A stretch of 64,000 bases of DNA from Leucobacter soli (GCF_910593785.1 NZ_CAJVAP010000013.1:1-64000); one strand, 5' to 3'; positions 26,251 through 35,473 are shown, counted from the stretch's first letter. Numbers and translations: made by a program. Notes: generated by a model not told the origin, from the letters alone.

Positions 26251-27066
26251 ATGCGCGAACACACGCTTGCCGATCTGCGCCGCGTCGCCGAGTCGTTCTG
26301 GCCGGTCGGCACGGCCGAGAGCTGGGATCGCGTGGGTCTCGTCACCGGGCGCGATGATGCCCCGCTGCGCCGGGTCCTGCTCGCCGTCGATGCGGTGCGC
26401 GCGACGGTCGACGAGGCGCTCGACTGGGAGGCCGACGTGCTGCTGACGCACCATCCGCTTCTGCTGCGCGGCGTGCACACGGTGGCCGAGGACACCGCGA
26501 AGGGCGCGCTGCTCGCCTCGTTGATCCGCGGCGATTGCGCGTTGCTCGCCGCGCACACCAACGCCGATGCGCCCGAGGGCGGGGTGAGCGACGTCCTCGC
26601 TGAACGGCTGGGACTCGTCGACGCCGAGCCGCTCGAGCCCGGATCGGATCCCTCCGCCGGTATCGGGCGGGTCGGGGAGCTCGGGGAGTCGCTGACGCTG
26701 CGCGCCTTCGCCGAACGGATCGCGGCCGTGCTGCCGGGCACCGTCTCCGGTGTGCGGGTGGCGGGCGACCCTGCGCGAACCATCTCGCGCGTCGCGCTCT
26801 GCGGCGGAGCGGGGGACGGCTTCCTCGGTCACCCGCTCGTGCTCGGCGCCGACGTCTACGTCACGAGCGACCTGCGGCACCACCCGGCGCAGGAGTCGGC
26901 CGAGCAGTCGCTCGTCTCGGGCGGGCCGGCGCTCGTCGACATCTCGCACTGGGCGGCGGAGTCGCTCTGGCTGCAGGGCGCGGCCGACCGTCTCGCGACC
27001 GAGCTGCCGGGAGTCGAGTTCCGCGTCAGCTCGGTGCGGACCGACCCGTGGACGTTCGCGGTCTGA
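26251..27066 (+). CDS. NIF3-like dinuclear metal-centre protein
   Basis: 271-residue NIF3/YbgI family protein (often labelled GTP cyclohydrolase I type 2). Metal-binding motifs: THHPLLLRG near residue 66, AHTNAD near 102, and DISHWAAE near 230; TSDLRHHP precedes the last. These proteins form hexameric toroids. A real GTP cyclohydrolase activity is doubtful for most. The ATG follows a TAGCCT hexamer by 6 nt, so the message may be leaderless. It converges with the RNase P RNA gene, which ends 7 nt away. Confidence 0.92.
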   Translation: MREHTLADLRRVAESFWPVGTAESWDRVGLVTGRDDAPLRRVLLAVDAVRATVDEALDWEADVLLTHHPLLLRGVHTVAEDTAKGALLASLIRGDCALLAAHTNADAPEGGVSDVLAERLGLVDAEPLEPGSDPSAGIGRVGELGESLTLRAFAERIAAVLPGTVSGVRVAGDPARTISRVALCGGAGDGFLGHPLVLGADVYVTSDLRHHPAQESAEQSLVSGGPALVDISHWAAESLWLQGAADRLATELPGVEFRVSSVRTDPWTFAV

Positions 27067-27072
27067 ATCGAG

Positions 27073-27452
27073 GGAACGGGCCGGCCTGTACGCCGGGTTC
27101 TGTCCCGGCCCGCATGCGAGCCGGTGACGGTCATCTCTCTCGGCCCGCCGTTGCCGACGGGCTCTAGCGGCCTACCCGCAGACTCGGCGAGGAGCGTCGT
27201 CGCCTGCTGTCTGGCCTTGCTGCGAACGAGGTTTACCTGGCCGCCCGTGTCACCACGAGCGCCGGTGGGCTCTTACCCCACCCTTTCACCCTTACCCCGG
27301 CCGGCGAACCGACCCGGGCGGTCTGCTCTCTGTTGCACTTTCTCGCGGGTTGCCCCGGGTGGGCGTTACCCACCGTTCTCCTCTACGCAGCCCGGACGTT
27401 CCTCGGCGCGCTGCCGAAGCATCGCGACGCGACCGCCCGGCCGACCCGTTCC
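27073..27452 (-). ncRNA. rnpB: RNase P RNA, bacterial type A
   Basis: On the minus strand the 5' region has the universal GAGGAACGTCCGGGCT (normally GAGGAAAGTCCGGGC). The 3' end reads ACAGAACCCGGCGTACAGGCC, the usual 3' signature. Helix P1 forms between GGAACGGGTCGGCC at the start and GGCCGGCCCGTTCC at the end (one G-U pair), which sets both ends to about 27452 and 27073. It is the catalytic RNA that trims tRNA 5' ends. The interior has the expected alternation of GC stems and unpaired A-rich stretches. Confidence 0.93.
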
Positions 27453-27462
27453 ACCGGTAATG

Positions 27463-28200
27463 CTACTCGGTTTCGCCCTCGGCGACACGCACGAGGATCG
27501 CCCCGCTCTGCGGGCAGAACACGACCTCGTCGGCCGCCGCCGCTCGGAGATCGGCGAGCTCCGCCGGGGCGAGCGCCATGTTGCTGGCCTCCGAGACGTT
27601 GCCGCGCAGTCGAGCAGCGCCGACGCCGCCGCGGGCGCGGGTCCGCTCGTAGAGATCGAGCAGGTCGCGTTGCACCTCGGCGGCGAGTCCGCTGCGGGCC
27701 TCGGCCGTGCTCGCGAGCTCGGCATCGATCCCGTGCTCCGCCTCGGAGATCGCTGCGGTCAGCGTGCCGCGCCGACCGTCGACTTCCGCGAGCGCCTGCG
27801 AGACCGTCTCGAAGTTCGCCTGGGTCTCCTCATTGGCGGCCATCAGTTCGAGCTCGCGATCCTCGAGGGCGCTCTGGCGGCGCGCCAGGGTGTCGAGCTC
27901 GTCCTGCAACGCCTGAGCCTCCTTCGGCGAGGTGCTCGCCGCGAGCAGCTGGTTGTCGCGCTCCCGGCGGGCGCGGACCGTCTCGACGTCGCTCTCGAAC
28001 CTGGCGATCTCGGCGTTCTGCGAATCGAGCTCGCGCTGCACGGCCATGAAGGCCTCGCGCGCCGCACTCAGCTCGCCCTGGAGGCCGGCCAGCTCGGCGC
28101 GCTGGGGCAGCTGCTCGCGGCGGCGCCGCAACCGCGCCATCGCGGTGTCGAGCTCTTGCAGGTCGAGCAGCCGCTGCTGCTGTGCGGGCGTGGCCTTCAT
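27463..28200 (-). CDS. CdsZ/DUF164-like coiled-coil protein with degenerate zinc ribbon
   Basis: 245 residues. Residues 5-170 are long, charged heptad-rich helices (a coiled-coil hairpin). The C-terminal 50 residues align with the zinc ribbon of the family (DLYERTRARGG, then a variable pair, then DEVVFCPQSGAILVR). Only one of the four zinc cysteines remains, and the first knuckle reads ARLRGN with none. It follows the usual association of this family with NIF3 and rnpB in actinobacteria, though here NIF3 is in the opposite orientation. Function is unsettled in the family. Its ribosome site is weak. Confidence 0.82.
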   Translation of the reverse strand: MKATPAQQQRLLDLQELDTAMARLRRRREQLPQRAELAGLQGELSAAREAFMAVQRELDSQNAEIARFESDVETVRARRERDNQLLAASTSPKEAQALQDELDTLARRQSALEDRELELMAANEETQANFETVSQALAEVDGRRGTLTAAISEAEHGIDAELASTAEARSGLAAEVQRDLLDLYERTRARGGVGAARLRGNVSEASNMALAPAELADLRAAAADEVVFCPQSGAILVRVAEGETE

Positions 28201-28244
28201 GCCACAACCCTACCGGCACGCGTGCCCGCTCCGACGCCGCAGTT

Positions 28245-28291
28245 GCTCAGTAGTGCCGGGTGCGGCGTGCTCGAACCCCGCACTACTGAGC
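28245..28291. repeat. Inverted repeat in a divergent intergenic gap
   Basis: GCTCAGTAGTGC (28245-28256) and GCACTACTGAGC (28280-28291) are perfect complements, with three more pairs after one mismatch. The gap 28201-28482 separates two divergent starts, so a terminator is not expected. It may be a regulatory dyad, a small dispersed palindrome or an attenuator for the DUF164 gene. Confidence 0.7.
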
Positions 28292-28300
28292 ACTTGACCG

Positions 28301-28360
28301 TGGGCGCGGGTGTGGACCTGGGCGCGCGTGCGGGCGTGAACTTGGGCGCGGGTCGGAGCC
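28301..28360. repeat. Degenerate tandem repeat, GGGCGC-based
   Basis: TGGGCGCGGG or a close variant recurs at 28301, 28319 and 28343, with intervals of 18 and 24 bp. Both are multiples of six. No gene is evident here. Confidence 0.4.
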
Positions 28361-28428
28361 GAGGGTAGAGGGGAACAACGCCGCAGCGCGAGACGAGGAT
28401 TGACTCAGGTCGGCCATGCGCGTAATCT

Positions 28429-28455
28429 CACTTATGGTCAGTGTGACCATAAGTG
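28429..28455 (+). promoter_or_regulatory. Palindromic operator of the nad operon (probable NrtR site)
   Basis: The arms CACTTATGGTCA (28429-28440) and TGACCATAAGTG (28444-28455) are perfect 12-bp complements around the 3-nt centre GTG. It lies 28 nt before the chosen nrtR start and ahead of the whole nad operon. A self-regulated repressor site is the simplest reading. The size and placement match NrtR operators in general, but the exact consensus for this group is not known to me. Confidence 0.8.
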
Positions 28456-28482
28456 GAACAGCTACAGCAAAGGCGAAACGAG

Positions 28483-29220
28483 ATGCGGTGGGAGCAGATG
28501 AGCGTGACCGAACGGCGCACCATGCCGCCTGCCGTCGCGGTATCTACGGTCGCTTTCGCGCTTCATCCGCCGGCCGGAGCGGAGCAGGGAGGCTCGTCTT
28601 TAGCGCACGACGCCGCCATGCTCTGGATCCCGCTCGTGCGGAGAACGCGAATGCCGTTCCGCGGCCTGTGGGCCCTGCCAGGCGGGCCGACGCAGTGGGA
28701 CGAGACGCTCACCGGCACCGCACTGCGCACGCTCGTGAGCGCCGTTCAGCGCGCTCCCGGATACCTCGAGCAGCTCTACTCCTTCGGTGGGATCGAGCGC
28801 TCGGCCAACGCTCAGCGGCTCGTGACGATCGCCTACTGGGCGCTCTACGGAGAATCGGGCTCCGCGGACGGGCAGGGTCAACCCGATCCGAACGTCGCCT
28901 GGTTCTCCGCCGACGCCCTGCCGGAGCTGGCATTCGACCACGCCGAGATCGCGGACTACGCGCTCGCGCGTCTGCGCTCGAAGACGGAGTACGCGGCCGT
29001 CGCGCATCGTTTTCTCGGCGAGACCTTCACGCTCGCGCGACTGCGCTCGGTGCACGAGGCGGTGCGCGGGAGGCCCGTGGATCCCGCGAACTTCCGCCGT
29101 CAGGCGCTCGCCCAGGGCAATCTGATCGACACGGGACTCGTCGAGACCGGTGCCGCGCATCGCCCCGCACGCCTCTACCGCTTCGCCGCTGCGGCCGAGC
29201 CGCCTGCAGCGAGCGCCTGA
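28483..29220 (+). CDS. nrtR: NrtR-type Nudix-domain transcriptional regulator of NAD synthesis
   Basis: 245 residues. The N-terminal half is a Nudix-like domain (LWIPLVRRTRMPFRGLWALPGG). The C-terminal half is the winged helix typical of NrtR (FTLARLRSVHEAV, then DPANFRRQAL). The Nudix box is decayed: REXXEE is replaced by TLVSAV, consistent with sensing ADP-ribose or a similar ligand and not hydrolysing it. It should repress the downstream nad genes. ATG 28483 was preferred: AAAGG is 9 nt upstream and the start lies outside the palindrome. A GTG at 28453 falls inside it. ATG 28498 is also possible. The next gene follows after 91 nt. Confidence 0.85.
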   Translation: MRWEQMSVTERRTMPPAVAVSTVAFALHPPAGAEQGGSSLAHDAAMLWIPLVRRTRMPFRGLWALPGGPTQWDETLTGTALRTLVSAVQRAPGYLEQLYSFGGIERSANAQRLVTIAYWALYGESGSADGQGQPDPNVAWFSADALPELAFDHAEIADYALARLRSKTEYAAVAHRFLGETFTLARLRSVHEAVRGRPVDPANFRRQALAQGNLIDTGLVETGAAHRPARLYRFAAAAEPPAASA

Positions 29221-29311
29221 ATCCGAGCGTCGGGAACAGGACATGGCGGACCGCCGGCGACCGCCGATCCGGAGCATCACGAAATGCCACATCGAGAGCA
29301 GGGAACATGCA

Positions 29312-30631
29312 ATGACGAGCGTGCAGGAACTCATCCGCGACGCCGCCGATCGAGAATCGCGCGAGGCTCGCACGCCCGCGCACCGGCGCCCCATCGCCTT
29401 GCGCTCGACGGGCGCATCGAGCTGCGACGCCGGGCTGGCGGAGGATCCGTGGGTGATCGACCGGCAGGCGGGATACGGGCCGGGATCCTCAGCGGCCGAC
29501 GTGATTCCCGGTGATGCGCCGACACAGGGGCCGCTGCCCACCCGCTACACGGACGCCGACGAGGAGACGCTTCACGACTGGATCGTCGCCGCCAAGGCGG
29601 AGCTCGGCGAGCGGGTGCGGATCCTCGGCCACTTCTATCAGCGCGACGAGATCGTGAGGTACGCCGACTTCGTGGGCGACTCCTTCATGCTCGCGCAGGC
29701 GGCGACGCGCCACCCCGAGGCCGAGACGTTCGTCTTCTGCGGGGTTCACTTCATGGCAGAGACCGCCGACATCCTCTCGGGGCCGACGCAATCCGTCGTG
29801 CTGCCCAACCTCGCGGCGGGCTGCTCGATGGCAGATATGGCGACGATCGATCAGGTCGAGGGCTGCTGGCGCGAGCTCTGCGCCGTGCTCGGCGATGGGC
29901 CCGACGCGGATGGCCGGCAGCCGGTGATCCCCGTGACGTACATGAACTCCTCGGCGGCGATCAAGGCCTTCTGCGGGCGGAACGGCGGCATCGTCTGCAC
30001 GTCGTCGAACGCGCGGACCGTGCTGGACTGGGCGTTCGCACGGGGGAGACGAGTCGTGTTCTTCCCGGACCAGCATCTCGGGCGGAACACGGCGAAGGCG
30101 ATGGGGGTCGCAGAGAGTGACATGCCGCTTTGGCGCCCGCACCTGCTGAACGGCGGCAACACCGTGGAGCAGCTGCGCGACGCGAAGGTGATCCTCTGGA
30201 ACGGCTTCTGCTCGGTGCACAAGCGCTTCACGGTCGAGCAGATCGAGCGTGCGAGAGCCGAGTATCCGGGCGTGCGCGTCATCGTGCACCCCGAATGCCC
30301 GGCGCCCGTGGTCGAGGCCGCCGACGGGGCGGGCTCCACCGAGTACATCCGCAAGCAGATCGAGGCGGCGTCGCCGGGCGACGTGATCGCGGTGGGCACC
30401 GAGATCAACCTCGTGAACCGTCTGCAGGGGGAGCACCCCGAGCTCACCGTGTTCTGCCTCGACCCGGTGGTGTGCCCGTGCTCGACGATGTACCGGATCC
30501 ACCCCGCCTACCTCGCCTGGACCCTCGAGTCGCTCGTCGCCGGCGCCGTGCCGAACCGCATCGCCGTCGCGAGCACCGTCGCGACCGACGCGCGAGTCGC
30601 CCTCGAGCGGATGCTCGCGGCCCGGCCGTGA
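29312..30631 (+). CDS. nadA: Quinolinate synthase
   Basis: 439 residues. It condenses iminoaspartate with dihydroxyacetone phosphate to quinolinate using a [4Fe-4S] cluster in the cytoplasm. Cluster cysteines are placed at Cys171 (AAGCSMAD), Cys329 (HPECP) and Cys388 or Cys390 (VVCPCSTM). Other family motifs are ILGHFYQRDEIV, VTYMNSSAAIKA and FFPDQHLGRNTA. The first 75 or so residues are a variable low-complexity extension. The start ATG 29312 follows AGGG by 8 nt. The stop overlaps the nadB start as GTGA. Confidence 0.95.
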   Translation: MTSVQELIRDAADRESREARTPAHRRPIALRSTGASSCDAGLAEDPWVIDRQAGYGPGSSAADVIPGDAPTQGPLPTRYTDADEETLHDWIVAAKAELGERVRILGHFYQRDEIVRYADFVGDSFMLAQAATRHPEAETFVFCGVHFMAETADILSGPTQSVVLPNLAAGCSMADMATIDQVEGCWRELCAVLGDGPDADGRQPVIPVTYMNSSAAIKAFCGRNGGIVCTSSNARTVLDWAFARGRRVVFFPDQHLGRNTAKAMGVAESDMPLWRPHLLNGGNTVEQLRDAKVILWNGFCSVHKRFTVEQIERARAEYPGVRVIVHPECPAPVVEAADGAGSTEYIRKQIEAASPGDVIAVGTEINLVNRLQGEHPELTVFCLDPVVCPCSTMYRIHPAYLAWTLESLVAGAVPNRIAVASTVATDARVALERMLAARP

Positions 30632-32448
30632 TCCTCGTCATCGGAGCTGGGGTCGCTGGGCTCTCCTGCGCCATCGCGGCCGCCGCCGCTGGCGCAGAGG
30701 TCGAACTCGTCGCACCCGGGGTGCTGGGCCGCACTGCTGAGACGAACGCGGCCGAGGCGAACGCCGCTGAGCCGAATGCCGCCGAGGGTGCGGGTGGAGA
30801 TGCGGGTGGAGGCGCCGCCGCGATGGCGGCCCGGGTGCTCGCGGGCGGCAGCACCGCGCTCGCGCAGGGCGGGATCGCCGCCGCGCTCGACGCCGACGAC
30901 TCCGCAGCGCTGCACCTCGCGGACACGGTCGCCGCGGGCGCCGGAATCGTCGACGCGGAGGCCGCCGACGTACTGGTGAGCGAAGGCGCGCTCGCCATGC
31001 GGCGATTGATCGAAGAGGGCTTCGCGATCGACCGCGAGGCCGATGGCCGCCCCCGGCTCGGGCTCGAGGCGGCGCACGGGATGCGGCGGATCGTGCACGC
31101 GGGCGGAGACCAGACCGGAGCCGTGCTGCACGCCCATCTCGCAGCGCGGGTGCTGGCGGACGAGCGGATCCGGCTGCTCGAGGGGCGCACGATCGTCTCG
31201 CTGATCGAGGATTCGGGGGCGGTGACGGGTGCGCTTCTCCGCGACGGTTCGGGTCGTGCAGAGGTCGTGTCGGCCGAGGCGGTCGTACTCGCCACAGGCG
31301 GCTACGCCGCGCTCTATCCGCGCACCTCGAGCCACGCCGGTGCGACGGGAACGGGCGTCGTGCTCGCGGCCCGCGTCGGCGCGCTCATCGCCGATCTCGA
31401 GTTCGTCCAGTTCCACCCCACCGTGCTCGCGGGCACCGGCGTGCTGATCTCCGAGGCGGTCCGCGGTGCCGGTGCCGTGCTGCGCGACGCCGCGGGGCGT
31501 CGCTTCATGCGCGCCGCGAGTCCCGCCGCCGAGCTCGCGCCGCGCGACGTGGTGGCTCGGGAGATCCACCGGATCCTCGGCGCGGGCGGCGCAGAGAGCG
31601 TGTGGCTCGATGCGACCGCAATCGAACGCGACGGCGGCTCCGGCGCGTTCGTGCGACGATTCCCCGGGATCTCCGCTGCGCTGCAGGCGCACGGCTACGA
31701 CTGGAGCAGAGAGCCCGTGCCGGTGTCGCCGGCGGCCCACTACACGATGGGCGGCGTACTCAGCGATCTCGACGGACGGAGCACGGTTCCCGGCCTCTTC
31801 TCCGCCGGCGAGACCTCCTCGACCGGGGTGCACGGCGCGAACCGCCTCGCCTCGAACTCGCTGCTCGAAGGGCTGGTGTTCGGCGCGCGGGCCGGCCGTG
31901 CCGCAGCCGACTACGCCTGCAACGGAGGCCAGTGGAAGCCCCGGGGAAGAGGCTTCGCCTCACTCGTGCGGTCGGCAGAGCGGGTGGGATTCGCGAGCCG
32001 CGGCGTCGCGGCTGCTCGCTCGTCGAGTCCGTGCGATGCGGTTCCGGGGAGGAATGCCGCCGCGCCGGACGGCGTTGCCAAGCCGGAGAGCACCGCCATG
32101 CCGGAGAGCATCGCGACGGCGGTCGCGGCCGGCCTGGGCATCGAGCGGAACGCCCGGGGCCTCGCCGCCGCCGACGCCGTGTTCGCCGCGCACGGATGCG
32201 CAGCGTCCCAGCTCGCCCGGATGATCGGCGCGGCGGCATCGATCCGCGAGGAGTCGCGCGGAGCCCACCAGCGCGCCGACTTCCCGCGCCCCGACCCCGC
32301 CGCCGCGCACAGCCGGGCCTTCCGCTTCGATTTCGCGGAGACGCCGACGCGGGTCCCGCCCGCGCGATCCACCGCGCCTGCGCGCGCCGGGATCCGCACG
32401 AAGAACGATCATTCCGTACCGGAGCAGAGGAGGCACGTGCCGTGCTGA
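30628..32448 (+). CDS. nadB: L-aspartate oxidase
   Basis: 606 residues. It makes iminoaspartate from aspartate using FAD, the first step of de novo NAD synthesis, and hands it to NadA. The FAD loop is VIGAGVAGLSCAIAA at the N-terminus; later come GGSTALAQGGIA, LEFVQFHPT and HGANRLASNSLLEGLVFG. Between the FAD loop and the active-site region sits an unusual spacer, residues 35-60, with repeats of NAAE and a glycine-rich stretch. The start is GTG 30628 overlapping the nadA stop, and no ATG fits. The tail after residue 560 is Arg/Pro rich and overlaps nadC by 7 nt. Confidence 0.94.
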   Translation: MILVIGAGVAGLSCAIAAAAAGAEVELVAPGVLGRTAETNAAEANAAEPNAAEGAGGDAGGGAAAMAARVLAGGSTALAQGGIAAALDADDSAALHLADTVAAGAGIVDAEAADVLVSEGALAMRRLIEEGFAIDREADGRPRLGLEAAHGMRRIVHAGGDQTGAVLHAHLAARVLADERIRLLEGRTIVSLIEDSGAVTGALLRDGSGRAEVVSAEAVVLATGGYAALYPRTSSHAGATGTGVVLAARVGALIADLEFVQFHPTVLAGTGVLISEAVRGAGAVLRDAAGRRFMRAASPAAELAPRDVVAREIHRILGAGGAESVWLDATAIERDGGSGAFVRRFPGISAALQAHGYDWSREPVPVSPAAHYTMGGVLSDLDGRSTVPGLFSAGETSSTGVHGANRLASNSLLEGLVFGARAGRAAADYACNGGQWKPRGRGFASLVRSAERVGFASRGVAAARSSSPCDAVPGRNAAAPDGVAKPESTAMPESIATAVAAGLGIERNARGLAAADAVFAAHGCAASQLARMIGAAASIREESRGAHQRADFPRPDPAAAHSRAFRFDFAETPTRVPPARSTAPARAGIRTKNDHSVPEQRRHVPC

Positions 32449-33314
32449 CCGATCAGATCATCCGATCCGCCGTGCGGCGGGCACTCGCCGAGGATGCGCC
32501 GTGGGGAGACCTCACCACCGAACTCGCCATCCCCGAGGGCGCGGAGTTCCAGGCCCGGGTCATCGCGCGCGAGGCCGGCGTCTTCGCGGGCGGCCCGCTC
32601 GTGGTCGCAGCGTTCACCGAGACCGACCCGCGCGTCGAGATCGTGGGGCTCGCTCCCGAGGGTGCGCCGTTCGTCGCGGGCGATGAACTCGCGAGGATCA
32701 CGGGCCCCGCCCGCGGCATCCTCACCGGCGAACGCGTGGCGCTGAACTTCGCCCAACGCATGAGCGGCATCGCGAGCCTCACCTCGCGCTACGTCGCGAA
32801 GGTCGCGCACACACGGGCGCGCATCGCCGACACGCGCAAGACCACACCGGGTCTTCGCGCGCTCGAGAAGCACGCCGTGCGCGCAGGGGGTGGAGCGAAC
32901 CACCGCTTCGGGCTCTCCGACTCGATCATGGTGAAGGACAATCACCTGGCCGCGCTCGGGGCCGTCGATCCCGAGACGACCACCGCGGCATTGACGAAGC
33001 TGCGCGAGCGCGCCGGGCACACCACCTCGATCATCGTCGAGGTGGATCGACTCGACCAGCTCGAGGCCGTGCTCGCCGCCGGGGTCACCGGGGTGCTGCT
33101 CGACAACTTCTCCCTCGACGATCTCTCGGCCGCGGTGCGTCTGATCGACGGCGCGGTGATCGCCGAGGCGAGCGGCGGCGTGACCCTCGACACCGTCACC
33201 GGCATCGCGGAGACCGGGGTCGACGTGATCTCGGTCGGGCAGCTGACGCACGGTGCGCGGGCCCTCGATCTCGGTCTCGATGCGGGTATCGATACGGGTC
33301 TGGACGAGGGATGA
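32442..33314 (+). CDS. nadC: Nicotinate-nucleotide pyrophosphorylase (quinolinate phosphoribosyltransferase)
   Basis: 290 residues. It converts quinolinate and PRPP to nicotinate mononucleotide with release of CO2. Motifs: EDAPWGDLTTE, LNFAQRMSGIASLT, DTRKTTPGLRALEKHAV, HRFGLSDSIMVKDNH, EASGGVTLDTV. The start is GTG 32442 with GAGGAGG 9 nt upstream. It overlaps nadB by 7 nt and the desulfurase by 4 nt (ATGA), completing the nadABC set in one message. Confidence 0.96.
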   Translation: MLTDQIIRSAVRRALAEDAPWGDLTTELAIPEGAEFQARVIAREAGVFAGGPLVVAAFTETDPRVEIVGLAPEGAPFVAGDELARITGPARGILTGERVALNFAQRMSGIASLTSRYVAKVAHTRARIADTRKTTPGLRALEKHAVRAGGGANHRFGLSDSIMVKDNHLAALGAVDPETTTAALTKLRERAGHTTSIIVEVDRLDQLEAVLAAGVTGVLLDNFSLDDLSAAVRLIDGAVIAEASGGVTLDTVTGIAETGVDVISVGQLTHGARALDLGLDAGIDTGLDEG

Positions 33315-34564
33315 GCACTGCGGCAGCCGAAACCTCGTCGCGCTATCTGGATGCGGCGGCGACCGCGCCGCTGCGGACCGAGGCGCGCGCCGCCGTGCTC
33401 GCCGTTCTCGACGAGCGGCAGGCCAATCCCTCGAGCGTGCACTCGCCGGGACATCGCGCGAGAGCGAGCGTCGACGCCGCCCGCGTGGAGATCGCGAGCG
33501 CGTTCGGGGCGATGCCTGCCGAGGTTGTCTTCACTTCCGGAGGCACCGAGGCCAACAACCTCGCGATTCTCGGCCTCGCTCTCGCGAACCCGCGGGGCCG
33601 GCACCTCGTCACCACGCCGATCGAGCACCCGTCGGTGCTCGAGAGCTGTCGATATCTCGAGCGCGTGATGGGCTTCGCACTCACGATCCTGCGGGTCGAC
33701 GATCGCGGGCGGGTCGACCCGGCCGAAGCCGAGGCGGCGATCCGAACCGACACGACCCTCGTCTCCGTGGGGCTCGCGAATGCCGAGATCGGCACGGTGC
33801 AGGCCGTGCCAGAGATCGCTGCCGCGGCGCATGCGCGCGGGGCGCTCGTGCACACGGACGCCGTGCAGGCCGCTGCGTCGCTTCCCGTCGGCTTCGGCGG
33901 CGCCGGCGCTTCCGCCTGGCCTGGATCCGACGTCGACGCGATGACGATCGCCTCGCACAAGTTCGGCGGGCCGCAGGGCGCCGGTGCGCTGCTCGTGCGG
34001 CGCGGACTCGCACTCGAACCCGTTCTGCACGGGGGCGGGCAGGAGCGCGGGCTGCGCCCGGGAACGGAGAACGTCGCAGCGATCGCCGGTTTCGCGGCGG
34101 CCGTGCGGGCGCATCGCGAGGAGGGCGTCGGATCGCGAGCCCTCGCGCTCGGCAGCAGCAGGGACGCGCTGATCTCGCGGCTGCTCGCCGAGATCCCGGG
34201 CGCGCATCTCACGGGCGACCCGCAGGAGCGCCTCCCCGGCCACGCCTCCTTCGTGATTCGGGGGGTGAGCGGAGAATCGCTCCTCGTCGCGCTCGACGCC
34301 GCCGGTTTCGCCGTCTCCTCGGGCTCGGCCTGCGCGGCGGGCATGGACGAGCCTTCGCCCGCCCTCCTGGCGATCGGCCTGCCCGCCGAACTGGCGCAGA
34401 CGGCGATCCGCTTCACGCTGGCCGCACCGCTCGATACCCGTGGGATCGACCGCGTGCTGGCCGTGCTGCGCGCCGAGACCGAGGGGAGGCATCACCCGGG
34501 GCTCGAAACCCGTGCCCGTGGAGCGACCTCACCCCGGGTGCTCGACGTTACTCGGAGAGGGTGA
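33311..34564 (+). CDS. Cysteine desulfurase (NifS/IscS-like), nad operon member
   Basis: 417-residue class V PLP aminotransferase. The PLP lysine is Lys217 in [11 protein letters not shown], and the sulfur-carrying cysteine is Cys341 in [21 protein letters not shown] is also typical. It releases sulfur from L-cysteine for Fe-S assembly. Its place as the last gene of nadABC suggests it feeds the NadA cluster, as NifS homologues do in other nad operons. The C-terminal 30 residues are a basic low-complexity tail whose last 17 nt overlap the convergent methionine aminopeptidase gene. Confidence 0.93.
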   Translation: MSTAAAETSSRYLDAAATAPLRTEARAAVLAVLDERQANPSSVHSPGHRARASVDAARVEIASAFGAMPAEVVFTSGGTEANNLAILGLALANPRGRHLVTTPIEHPSVLESCRYLERVMGFALTILRVDDRGRVDPAEAEAAIRTDTTLVSVGLANAEIGTVQAVPEIAAAAHARGALVHTDAVQAAASLPVGFGGAGASAWPGSDVDAMTIASHKFGGPQGAGALLVRRGLALEPVLHGGGQERGLRPGTENVAAIAGFAAAVRAHREEGVGSRALALGSSRDALISRLLAEIPGAHLTGDPQERLPGHASFVIRGVSGESLLVALDAAGFAVSSGSACAAGMDEPSPALLAIGLPAELAQTAIRFTLAAPLDTRGIDRVLAVLRAETEGRHHPGLETRARGATSPRVLDVTRRG

Positions 34565-35426
34565 GGATCTCGACCCCGCGCTCGCGGACCACGAGCGTGT
34601 GCTCGAACTGGGCGGTCAGACTGCGGTCCTTCGTCACCACCGTCCACTGGTCGTCCCACATCTCCCACTCGTGCGTTCCCAGGGTGAGCATCGGCTCGAT
34701 CGTGAAGACCATGCCGGGTTTGATCACGTCGTCGAAGCGCGGGGCCGAATCGTAGTGGGGGATGATGAGCCCGGTGTGGAAGGCGGCGCCGACGCCGTGG
34801 CCGGTGAAGTCGCGCACGACGCCGTAGCCGAAGCGCTTCGCGTAGGTCTCGATGGCGCGGCCGATCACGTTCACCTGACGCCCGGGGGCCACCGCCTTGA
34901 TCCCGCGCCGCAACGCCTCTTCGGTGCGCTGGATCAGCAGCTCGGCTTCCTCGGACACCTCGCCGACGCGGAAGGTGCGGTTGAGGTCGCCGTGGTAGCC
35001 GTCGAGGTAGGCCGTTACGTCGATATTCACGAGGTCGCCGTCGCGCAGCACGGTGTCGTCGGGGATCCCGTGGCAGATCACCTCGTTCACCGAGGTGCAG
35101 CACGACTTCGGGTAGCCGCGGTAGCCGAGCGTCGACGGGTAGGCGCCGTGCGACACGACGTAGTCGTGCGCGATGCGGTCGAGCTCGTCGGTGGTGACAC
35201 CGGGGCGGATCGCCGCGCCCGCCGCGTCGATCGCACGGGAGGCGATCCTGCCCGCCGCACGGATGCGCTCGATCTCGTCCTCGGAGTAGGTGTTGTCGCC
35301 GGCGTAGGGCGGCGGAGCCGACTTCCCGACGTAGGGCGGTCGCGCAATACTCGCCGGAACCTGCCGCAGGCCTGAGACGGAGCCGGGAATCAGGTGGCCG
35401 TTGGCGTCATAGGGCATACGCTTCAT
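34548..35426 (-). CDS. map: Methionine aminopeptidase, type I
   Basis: 292 residues, including a 40-residue N-terminal extension ([18 protein letters not shown]) of the kind seen in longer actinobacterial MetAPs. Metal ligands sit in [19 protein letters not shown] (the two aspartates), GHGVG, FTIEPML and FEHTLVV. It removes initiator methionine from new proteins in the cytoplasm. A conserved [16 protein letters not shown] is near residue 110. The start ATG 35426 looks right for the extension; no shorter ATG keeps the domain whole. It is divergent from a small gene at 35474. Confidence 0.95.
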   Translation of the reverse strand: MKRMPYDANGHLIPGSVSGLRQVPASIARPPYVGKSAPPPYAGDNTYSEDEIERIRAAGRIASRAIDAAGAAIRPGVTTDELDRIAHDYVVSHGAYPSTLGYRGYPKSCCTSVNEVICHGIPDDTVLRDGDLVNIDVTAYLDGYHGDLNRTFRVGEVSEEAELLIQRTEEALRRGIKAVAPGRQVNVIGRAIETYAKRFGYGVVRDFTGHGVGAAFHTGLIIPHYDSAPRFDDVIKPGMVFTIEPMLTLGTHEWEMWDDQWTVVTKDRSLTAQFEHTLVVRERGVEILTLSE

Positions 35427-35473
35427 TGTAGAGCGGTCGGGTGGCCCCGACCCCGAGACGACGGAGGTGCCGG

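Noticed and set aside
27124-28368. Frame of 414 codons on the plus strand over rnpB and the DUF164 gene
   Set aside because: It crosses the RNase P RNA and an oppositely coded gene, and its protein has no coherent domain.
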